NCBI GenBank assembly: GCA_956465555.1
Contig: OY101119.1
Location: 1,341,594 to 1,405,593, forward strand
Source: Nitzschia sp. pyKryTriq1
Taxonomy: Eukaryota; Bacillariophyta; Bacillariophyceae; Bacillariales; Bacillariaceae
Direction of reading: 5' to 3'
DNA length: 64,000 nucleotides
Shown: positions 57,571 to 64,000 of the stretch, piece after piece
Position numbering within the stretch: the first letter of the stretch is position 1
How the letters are laid out: each line of letters begins with the position of its first letter
The notes under the pieces: model-generated
What the model was told of the DNA's origin: nothing
The model's database searches: none
Seen by the model: only the letters and a program-made list of their open reading frames with translations
Position numbers and translations under genes: made by a program

Positions 57571-57750
57571 TTACGCGTGCTTTTCCCGTGCTTCACAATA
57601 ATAACAAAATATCGCGTACTTTTCCCGTGCTTCAGAACATGAACATGACATAATAATAACAAAATATCGCGTGCTTTTCCCGTGCTTTAGAACATGAACA
57701 TTACATAATAATAACAAAATAACGCGCGCTTTTCTCGTGCTCCGCATGAT
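57571..57750. repeat. 55-bp tandem repeat in Crypton 3' noncoding region
   Basis: About three and a half units of ATCGCGTGCTTTTCCCGTGC followed by TTAGAACATGAACAT and ACATAATAATAACAAAAT, with the outer units shortened. The same array recurs at 61743-61922 in copy 2. Confidence 0.85.
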
Positions 57751-57992
57751 AACGCGTGATTTTCGTTCATCGTCGCGCCATTTTAGTTCGAAACGACGCC
57801 CTCTTCCGTATTAACCATAAGAGATATAGCAACACTACTACTACATAATACTACTCTTTTATATCCTCTACGAATTAGTGCTGTAAAGTATCCGGATTCG
57901 TGGCGTCAAGAATAAAATATTCGAGACGCCAAATGGCCAAAATCACGCGATACTGCTAGTAGTGGCACGAATATTTGCATTTTATATTTCGT

Positions 57993-58188
57993 AATTCCGC
58001 GACGGCTCTAGAGCTCCAAATAAAAAACCACCCGGGCAATCTTTAGTTCGTATATCGATATTGACGCTTGAATTACGGCGGCGTCCAACTCGTCCCCTGG
58101 GATGAGCAATACGGGACGCCCCAAGAGGCAAGTTGAGTTTGTGAAAATGTGAGGCGCGCATCACAAAAATTATCGCGCGATTTTACTA
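57993..58188. repeat. Imperfect direct repeat R1 in Crypton noncoding region
   Basis: About 196 bp, from AATTCCGCGACGGCTC to GATTTTACTA, similar along its length to R2. Shared words include GAGCTCCAAATAAAAAACC and GCAATACGGGACGCCCCAAG. Confidence 0.85.
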
Positions 58189-58230
58189 GCGTTTTGAAAA
58201 TTTGTTCAATTTTGTCTGTCTATGTGTAGC

Positions 58231-58428
58231 AATCCCGAGGCTGCTACAGAGCTCCAAATAAAAAACCGCCCGGGAAATCATTAGTTCGTATATTGATAGT
58301 GACGCTCGAATTACGGCGGCCTCCAACTCATCCCCTGGAACGAGCAATACGGGACGCCCCAAGTGGCAAGTTGAGGTTGTGAAAATGTGAGGCGCGCATC
58401 ACAAAAAAATTATCGCGCGATTTTACTA
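58231..58428. repeat. Imperfect direct repeat R2 in Crypton noncoding region
   Basis: About 198 bp, same orientation as R1 and separated from it by 42 bp; roughly nine bases in ten appear to match. Confidence 0.85.
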
Positions 58429-58502
58429 CGGCCGGCTGATTGTTGTAAAAAATAATGACTTCCTCGCGTGATATGCAAATCGTTTACTATAATATTAATT
58501 AC

Positions 58503-61412
58503 TCACATACACTTTGGGCACGTCACGAATGCTACCTCATCCGTTTCTTTCCCGCAAGGAGCATGGATGTGCTTCCTGCACTTCTTGCATTTATGGGTGG
58601 AATCTGCCATGCCACCGAACAGGCAGTTGGGGTTGGCACAGGGCTGCAAACGGCTAGTACTACTACTACCGGTAGTAGCGGTACGGGTAGTAGCGGTACC
58701 TGCAGTAGTACCGGTAGTAGTACTAATGGTAGCGAAGCAGCTGTTGCATTCCCAGTGCTCACTGTCTTCACCTTGCCGATTGCGTCCTCCGCAGGGGGCA
58801 TGAAAATGCACCTTGCACTTTCTGCAGGCAGAGCCAAAGGCGGCAACCCTGCCCCCAAATAAGCATGTGGTCCCCGCGCCACATGCTACAAAATTATGTT
58901 CGTCGTTCTCGTTCTCGTTCTCATTCATGTCGGTCTCCTCATCATTGTTGTTGTTGTTTTCGTTCTCATTGTTGTTGTTGTTTTCATTCTCATTGTTGTT
59001 GTTGTTAGTAGTAGTAGTAGTAGTAGTAGCAGTACGAGCACGCCGTTGTTGTCGCCTTGGGTAGAGAGTGGTTTTCGCCTGCCGTTTTTTTCTAGGCCCG
59101 CCACTGTGTGCTTGGTTACGACTTGTCGCATCACCCAACTGGGCCTTGTCTTCTTCGGTTCCAAGGCGTTCAATTGTTGATCTTTGAACACGGTTGGACC
59201 AAGTGGCCACGGTCCAAGTGGTGGGATTCCCTTTGGCAAAACAGTACGAGACCTTCCTTTTCAGAACATCGACACACTCATTGTAGTACTGCTCAATAGC
59301 AGCATTGGACATCGTGCTGGTGTCCTGTGGAAGGGCTGTTGTGTTCCCTTCCAAGAAACGAAAGATTGGGGACCATTGAACTCGCATTTTGGTCCCCAAT
59401 CTTTTTGGAAGAAATGATACCGACAATTTCCTAAAAGGTCGCACAACTCGGTTTCCGGGTTGGCTGATGGTCTGGCCCAACAGCCAAAACCGCAAAGCTT
59501 CTTGTAGATTGGCCCGAGGAAATTCGAAGTCCTCGGGTACGTAGTAGAATCTTCCCTGGTACGAATACGTGTTGATTGTAGTAGTAGTAGCAGTAGGATC
59601 GTCATCAAACCCCCCACCGCCAACATCATCATCATCATCATCACTGTTCCTCCTTCTTCCGCCATTGCAGGCAGCCAGTTCCTGTCGAATGGTTGTCAAT
59701 TCCTCTCTCAATGCACCCATCGTTTCCTTTTTGTGGTCCTCCAGAATCGACTTCAATCGGTCTCCCGTCACGTGGCCTGCTTCCCACGCCCGATTCTCAA
59801 GAGAAGTTGATATGGTCTCAACCAGTGTCGTGTTTTGTTGCTCCACCGCTTCAATCAAAAGGCCAGTCTGTTCAGTCAGACGTGTCAGGATGCGATTTTG
59901 CGACACATGAGGGGGTATACCAGTCCGTTCCTCGATCCCGCCTTCTGTCGGTTCCAATGTCACCAGGGCTCGCAACCCTTGTAGTAGTTCCCGGTCATGA
60001 AGAATCGACAATTTCGAAAAGTCGTGACCGGGAAATCGTACCATGTGCGATATCAACGACTCCCCATGAAAAACGACACAGGCAAAGACGCGTAGAAGGA
60101 GTGGCACGAATTCGTCATGTTCCATCATCATCATTGAGCCGTATGTCATGAACATTCCGCGGCGAACTAATTCATTGGCCATTGGATCAGCCATGTTCCA
60201 ATGGGGTGGCAGAGTGTCGAAATCTGCACGCATCGGGTCAAGGCCTGCCAGTATACGCCCAAGGTATTGGTCGCCAACGCTCCCGAAGTGCCAGTAAAGA
60301 TCAAGGACTGACCCAATACTCCATTCACCGCGCCTTGCAATGGAAGGAATTGGAGGTGGGACTGTGGTTCCCGCAACTGCATAGGTTGCCGATCCCTTCC
60401 GCAATCCATACGGATTGAAACTTGCCGCACGCATATGATTTTTCAATGTCTCAATGTGTGGTGCAACGACGCCCATAACTTGCTCGCAATACTTTTTTGC
60501 CGCAACACCATACATAACGCCCTTCTCCAAAAAGAAACGAGCGTTGCCTTTGAGCTGTTCACCGCGGAGAGCCAGCCAAACCCCGAGACCTGTCCAGAAA
60601 CACTGTCGCCAATCGAAGGGGTTGGCATAAATGTTCTTTTCCGACAACCGCTCACCCGCCTGGTCGGCCTTCGATAGGTCGTATTTCCCGACAATGGAAT
60701 CTGATCCAAGTGTGAAATTCCGAAAGGCCAAAGGATCAATGGAGGCACATCGTGCCATGAAATTCCATTGCGCCAACGACCAAAACCAAACGAAAATATT
60801 GTTTGAGTTTATGGCCCACTGTAGCAACAGCCTGTATAAGGACACAGGAATCGGATCAGCAGCTGTTTCATCGACATTGCCGTCTTTTTTTGCTTTTGTA
60901 TATTCCTTTTTATACCCCGACAGGAAGTTGTCGAACATTGTGTAGAATTTGGCGGGCAGAAGTACACCTGCCCGTTTAGCCCCCCACATAATAGCATCTT
61001 TGTACTTGCGAAGGTCGTCAACGGTCTTTAATTTCCCAGTATCCTTGCGCTTCGTGCATACTAGGAAATGGAGGACGAACTGATCATTGAGGCCCTCGTA
61101 CCGTAGGTCCTTGTCATACTGGCCAAAATAATACTTTGATGAATCTGCTAGCTCTGTAGCAGAAACATCGTGCACTCCCACCTGGTAATACTCAGGCGAC
61201 TCATCCTGCCAGAACCGAATGATCCGTGCAATCCTTTGCCGGTAGTTCCTGCGGCACTTGTCGTCCATTGACTGTCGTTCGGTCTCATTGTAGCGCTCTG
61301 CTAAATCAGACGGTGGCGCAAGATCTGCTCCAATCGTGGCAACAGCATCATTCGTTTCTCGTTGTTGGGGGTGAATGCGGCCACCACGATGTCCTCCTCG
61401 TTGTGCCGACAT
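58503..61412 (-). CDS. Crypton tyrosine recombinase with two C-terminal zinc-binding modules
   Basis: Presumed transposase that cuts and joins DNA through a covalent tyrosine link. Single exon, 969 residues, ATG at 61412. The core (about residues 100-390) has a helical DNA-binding half and a catalytic half with the expected order: Arg221 in NFMARCAS, Lys248 in DLSKADQ, the box GLRKGSATYAVAG with Arg338 where the usual upstream His is Tyr335, Trp364 in RGEWSIG, and Tyr373 in DLYWHFGSVGDQYLGRIL. The wording RKGSATYAVAGTT and GDQYLGR is the Crypton YR pattern. Then come a leucine/Glu-rich helix (about 540-625), an acidic DDDDDDD loop, a Thr/Asn-rich linker, and two related zinc modules (about 837-893 and 922-969), each CLFGG...C-x2-C...HxHAPCG...C-x2-C. 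The reading frame is open throughout, so the gene may be active. Confidence 0.8.
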   Translation of the reverse strand: MSAQRGGHRGGRIHPQQRETNDAVATIGADLAPPSDLAERYNETERQSMDDKCRRNYRQRIARIIRFWQDESPEYYQVGVHDVSATELADSSKYYFGQYDKDLRYEGLNDQFVLHFLVCTKRKDTGKLKTVDDLRKYKDAIMWGAKRAGVLLPAKFYTMFDNFLSGYKKEYTKAKKDGNVDETAADPIPVSLYRLLLQWAINSNNIFVWFWSLAQWNFMARCASIDPLAFRNFTLGSDSIVGKYDLSKADQAGERLSEKNIYANPFDWRQCFWTGLGVWLALRGEQLKGNARFFLEKGVMYGVAAKKYCEQVMGVVAPHIETLKNHMRAASFNPYGLRKGSATYAVAGTTVPPPIPSIARRGEWSIGSVLDLYWHFGSVGDQYLGRILAGLDPMRADFDTLPPHWNMADPMANELVRRGMFMTYGSMMMMEHDEFVPLLLRVFACVVFHGESLISHMVRFPGHDFSKLSILHDRELLQGLRALVTLEPTEGGIEERTGIPPHVSQNRILTRLTEQTGLLIEAVEQQNTTLVETISTSLENRAWEAGHVTGDRLKSILEDHKKETMGALREELTTIRQELAACNGGRRRNSDDDDDDVGGGGFDDDPTATTTTINTYSYQGRFYYVPEDFEFPRANLQEALRFWLLGQTISQPGNRVVRPFRKLSVSFLPKRLGTKMRVQWSPIFRFLEGNTTALPQDTSTMSNAAIEQYYNECVDVLKRKVSYCFAKGNPTTWTVATWSNRVQRSTIERLGTEEDKAQLGDATSRNQAHSGGPRKKRQAKTTLYPRRQQRRARTATTTTTTTNNNNNENENNNNNENENNNNNDEETDMNENENENDEHNFVACGAGTTCLFGGRVAAFGSACRKCKVHFHAPCGGRNRQGEDSEHWECNSCFATISTTTGTTAGTATTRTATTGSSSTSRLQPCANPNCLFGGMADSTHKCKKCRKHIHAPCGKETDEVAFVTCPKCM

Positions 61413-61462
61413 GATGCTGTAGTACTAATAGTAGTACTGCAGGAAAATGAGGTACTGCGGAT

Positions 61463-61486
61463 GATTATACAGCCAGATGTATAATC
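61463..61486. promoter_or_regulatory. Inverted repeat GATTATACA-N6-TGTATAATC
   Basis: Perfect 9-bp arms with a 6-nt spacer (GCCAGA), about 50 bp before the recombinase start codon on the coding strand. Candidate recombinase binding or operator site. Confidence 0.5.
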
Positions 61487-61559
61487 TTCCGAAAGTACTG
61501 GCAGGGATGGCCCATTGAAGTAGAATTTACACGAGCAAATACTTCCAGTACTTTCGGAA
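61487..61559. promoter_or_regulatory. 15-bp perfect inverted repeat with 43-nt loop in Crypton promoter
   Basis: Arm TTCCGAAAGTACTGG at 61487-61501 and its exact complement CCAGTACTTTCGGAA at 61545-61559. Could form a stem or bind a dimeric protein. Confidence 0.6.
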
Positions 61560-61562
61560 AAA

Positions 61563-61579
61563 TATACAAATCTTGTATA
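61563..61579. promoter_or_regulatory. Inverted repeat TATACAA-N3-TTGTATA
   Basis: Perfect 7-bp arms with 3-nt spacer, same half-site as at 57484-57502. A further single half-site TTGTATAAC lies at 61614-61622. Confidence 0.5.
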
Positions 61580-61655
61580 ACAGAGAAAACCACGTGTCCA
61601 CGACTCATCGGACTTGTATAACTTTCCGCAAGACTGTGTAGAGTGAGGAGGAATA

Positions 61656-61674
61656 TTATACAACGGTTGTATAA
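61656..61674. promoter_or_regulatory. Palindrome TTATACAAC-G-GTTGTATAA near the left end of copy 2
   Basis: Exact copy of 57484-57502, now only about 80 bp from the half-sites of copy 1's promoter, making a cluster of four to five half-site pairs around the copy junction. Confidence 0.5.
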
Positions 61675-62164
61675 CATGACTCAAGACTCGTCACACGACT
61701 GCCGACTCTCACGACGTTTGACTACGGAGGGCTGAGACATAATTACGCGTGCTTTTCCCGTGCTTCACAATAATAACAAAATATCGCGTACTTTTCCCGT
61801 GCTTCAGAACATGAACATGACATAATAATAACAAAATATCGCGTGCTTTTCCCGTGCTTTAGAACATGAACATTACATAATAATAACAAAATAACGCGCG
61901 CTTTTCTCGTGCTCCGCATGATAACGCGTGATTTTCGTTCATCGTCGCGCCATTTTAGTTCGAAACGACGCCCTCTTCCGTATTAACCATAAGAGATATA
62001 GCAACACTACTACTACATAATACTACTCTTTTATATCCTCTACGAATTAGTGCTGTAAAGTATCCGGATTCGTGGCGTCAAGAATAAAATATTCGAGACG
62101 CCAAATGGCCAAAATCACGCGATACTGCTAGTAGTGGCACGAATATTTGCATTTTATATTTCGT

Positions 62165-62360
62165 AATTCCGCGACGGCTCTAGAGCTCCAAATAAAAAAC
62201 CACCCGGGCAATCTTTAGTTCGTATATCGATATTGACGCTTGAATTACGGCGGCGTCCAACTCGTCCCCTGGGATGAGCAATACGGGACGCCCCAAGAGG
62301 CAAGTTGAGTTTGTGAAAATGTGAGGCGCGCATCACAAAAATTATCGCGCGATTTTACTA
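62165..62360. repeat. R1 repeat of Crypton copy 2
   Basis: Equivalent of 57993-58188 at offset 4,172. Confidence 0.85.
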
Positions 62361-62402
62361 GCGTTTTGAAAATTTGTTCAATTTTGTCTGTCTATGTGTA
62401 GC

Positions 62403-62600
62403 AATCCCGAGGCTGCTACAGAGCTCCAAATAAAAAACCGCCCGGGAAATCATTAGTTCGTATATTGATAGTGACGCTCGAATTACGGCGGCCTCCAACT
62501 CATCCCCTGGAACGAGCAATACGGGACGCCCCAAGTGGCAAGTTGAGGTTGTGAAAATGTGAGGCGCGCATCACAAAAAAATTATCGCGCGATTTTACTA
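62403..62600. repeat. R2 repeat of Crypton copy 2
   Basis: Equivalent of 58231-58428 at offset 4,172. Confidence 0.85.
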
Positions 62601-62674
62601 CGGCCGGCTGATTGTTGTAAAAAATAATGACTTCCTCGCGTGATATGCAAATCGTTTACTATAATATTAATTAC

Positions 62675-64000
62675 TCACATACACTTTGGGCACGTCACGA
62701 ATGCTACCTCATCCGTTTCTTTCCCGCAAGGAGCATGGATGTGCTTCCTGCACTTCTTGCATTTATGGGTGGAATCTGCCATGCCACCGAACAGGCAGTT
62801 GGGGTTGGCACAGGGCTGCAAACGGCTAGTACTACTACTACCGGTAGTAGCGGTACGGGTAGTAGCGGTACCTGCAGTAGTACCGGTAGTAGTACTAATG
62901 GTAGCGAAGCAGCTGTTGCATTCCCAGTGCTCACTGTCTTCACCTTGCCGATTGCGTCCTCCGCAGGGGGCATGAAAATGCACCTTGCACTTTCTGCAGG
63001 CAGAGCCAAAGGCGGCAACCCTGCCCCCAAATAAGCATGTGGTCCCCGCGCCACATGCTACAAAATTATGTTCGTCGTTCTCGTTCTCGTTCTCATTCAT
63101 GTCGGTCTCCTCATCATTGTTGTTGTTGTTTTCGTTCTCATTGTTGTTGTTGTTTTCATTCTCATTGTTGTTGTTGTTAGTAGTAGTAGTAGTAGTAGTA
63201 GCAGTACGAGCACGCCGTTGTTGTCGCCTTGGGTAGAGAGTGGTTTTCGCCTGCCGTTTTTTTCTAGGCCCGCCACTGTGTGCTTGGTTACGACTTGTCG
63301 CATCACCCAACTGGGCCTTGTCTTCTTCGGTTCCAAGGCGTTCAATTGTTGATCTTTGAACACGGTTGGACCAAGTGGCCACGGTCCAAGTGGTGGGATT
63401 CCCTTTGGCAAAACAGTACGAGACCTTCCTTTTCAGAACATCGACACACTCATTGTAGTACTGCTCAATAGCAGCATTGGACATCGTGCTGGTGTCCTGT
63501 GGAAGGGCTGTTGTGTTCCCTTCCAAGAAACGAAAGATTGGGGACCATTGAACTCGCATTTTGGTCCCCAATCTTTTTGGAAGAAATGATACCGACAATT
63601 TCCTAAAAGGTCGCACAACTCGGTTTCCGGGTTGGCTGATGGTCTGGCCCAACAGCCAAAACCGCAAAGCTTCTTGTAGATTGGCCCGAGGAAATTCGAA
63701 GTCCTCGGGTACGTAGTAGAATCTTCCCTGGTACGAATACGTGTTGATTGTAGTAGTAGTAGCAGTAGGATCGTCATCAAACCCCCCACCGCCAACATCA
63801 TCATCATCATCATCACTGTTCCTCCTTCTTCCGCCATTGCAGGCAGCCAGTTCCTGTCGAATGGTTGTCAATTCCTCTCTCAATGCACCCATCGTTTCCT
63901 TTTTGTGGTCCTCCAGAATCGACTTCAATCGGTCTCCCGTCACGTGGCCTGCTTCCCACGCCCGATTCTCAAGAGAAGTTGATATGGTCTCAACCAGTGT
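62675..64000 (-). CDS. Crypton tyrosine recombinase, copy 2 (5' beyond window)
   Basis: C-terminal about 442 residues of the same protein as at 58503-61412, identical in reading, from ...TLVETIS to the stop after CPKCM. Includes the acidic loop, Thr/Asn-rich linker and both zinc modules. The catalytic core should lie just past the window edge. Confidence 0.85.
   Translation of the reverse strand, partial: TLVETISTSLENRAWEAGHVTGDRLKSILEDHKKETMGALREELTTIRQELAACNGGRRRNSDDDDDDVGGGGFDDDPTATTTTINTYSYQGRFYYVPEDFEFPRANLQEALRFWLLGQTISQPGNRVVRPFRKLSVSFLPKRLGTKMRVQWSPIFRFLEGNTTALPQDTSTMSNAAIEQYYNECVDVLKRKVSYCFAKGNPTTWTVATWSNRVQRSTIERLGTEEDKAQLGDATSRNQAHSGGPRKKRQAKTTLYPRRQQRRARTATTTTTTTNNNNNENENNNNNENENNNNNDEETDMNENENENDEHNFVACGAGTTCLFGGRVAAFGSACRKCKVHFHAPCGGRNRQGEDSEHWECNSCFATISTTTGTTAGTATTRTATTGSSSTSRLQPCANPNCLFGGMADSTHKCKKCRKHIHAPCGKETDEVAFVTCPKCM

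Larger units (their letters stand above)
57465..61636 (-). mobile_element. Crypton-type tyrosine-recombinase DNA transposon, copy 1 (complete)
   Basis: A 4,172-bp unit, defined by its exact offset to the next copy (both begin TGTAGAGTGAGG). In the coding direction (minus strand) it has a promoter region (61413-61636) with inverted repeats, one long gene (61412-58503), and a 1-kb noncoding tail with tandem and direct repeats. It carries no reverse transcriptase, no terminal inverted repeats and no LTRs, as in Cryptons. The left flank is a GTAC island. The right edge joins copy 2 directly, with no spacer. Confidence 0.75.
61637..64000 (-). mobile_element. Crypton-type transposon, copy 2 (window ends inside it)
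   Basis: Head-to-tail second copy, offset 4,172 bp from copy 1. Every stretch I compared (the start at TGTAGAGTGAGG, the 55-bp array, R1 and R2, and the coding region up to the window end) matches copy 1 with no difference seen. The remaining 1.8 kb lie beyond the window. Confidence 0.8.

Noticed and set aside
57571-57750. Regularly spaced repeats that could suggest a CRISPR array
   Set aside because: Repeat units are contiguous and degenerate, with no unique spacers, in a eukaryotic transposon.
58455-59180. Plus-strand frames opposite the Crypton recombinase
   Set aside because: Antisense shadows of the Asn/Thr-rich coding region; no independent support.
61580-61625. GATGAGTC-like stretch resembling a hammerhead ribozyme core on the minus strand
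   Set aside because: The CTGATGAG core and the GAAA segment are not both present, and stem pairing fails.
1-64000. tRNA, rRNA or snoRNA genes
   Set aside because: Scanned by eye for the tRNA T-loop GGTTCGAATCC with matching arms and for rRNA landmarks; none was convincing.

Overview
The window reads as a nuclear segment of a diatom, probably a pennate one. Genes are dense and mostly single-copy eukaryotic housekeeping genes. Introns are short (about 70-110 nt, GT...AG), coding density is high, and gaps between genes carry islands built from GTAC, TACCGGTA and AGTACTGG words. Gypsy- and Copia-type fossils and a Crypton-type element are scattered in the gaps. The species cannot be fixed from the sequence alone. 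All functions come from reading protein motifs; no database search was run.

1-23.7 kb is mainly host genes: a 5'-truncated ISWI chromatin remodeler with a C-terminal HMG box (+), a Nodulin-like MFS transporter (-), SEC31 of the COPII coat with an inserted WW domain (+), an Atg22-like MFS protein (+), a DUF5672 type II membrane protein (+), a PH-domain protein (-), a membrane-anchored leucine-rich-repeat protein (+), deoxyhypusine synthase (-) and a class I histone deacetylase (+). 23.7-26.9 kb is repeat territory: a CA/CT microsatellite, then a collapsed gypsy element with two 412-bp LTRs.

26.9-50 kb returns to genes: an unrecognised KA1-like/HEAT-like protein, MMS19 (cytosolic Fe-S targeting), a two-domain AAA ATPase converging on MMS19 with only 18 bp between stops, a sulfotransferase, an acyl-CoA synthetase of the ACSS3/PrpE type, an ankyrin plus CAP C-terminal domain fusion, two tandem chalcone-isomerase-like secreted proteins, and the divergent pair bystin / 40S ribosomal protein SA. 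50-57 kb has an amino-acid permease (-), a Copia fossil, TAF12 (+) and histone H2A.Z (-), whose coding sequence is split directly after the start codon.

From 57,465 to the end lies the most unusual part: a 4,172-bp unit carrying a 969-residue tyrosine recombinase of the Crypton type, with paired C-terminal zinc-binding modules, followed head-to-tail with no spacer by a second copy that looks identical as far as the window goes. The junction is packed with inverted TTATACAA half-sites. This fits a transposon that moves as a circle through site-specific recombination.

Functional themes: chromatin and transcription (ISWI, HDAC, TAF12, H2A.Z), translation and ribosome assembly (deoxyhypusine synthase, bystin, RPSA), secretion (SEC31), and membrane transport (three transporters). 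These genes are interspersed and give no sign of operon-like organisation apart from head-to-head pairs that could share promoters.
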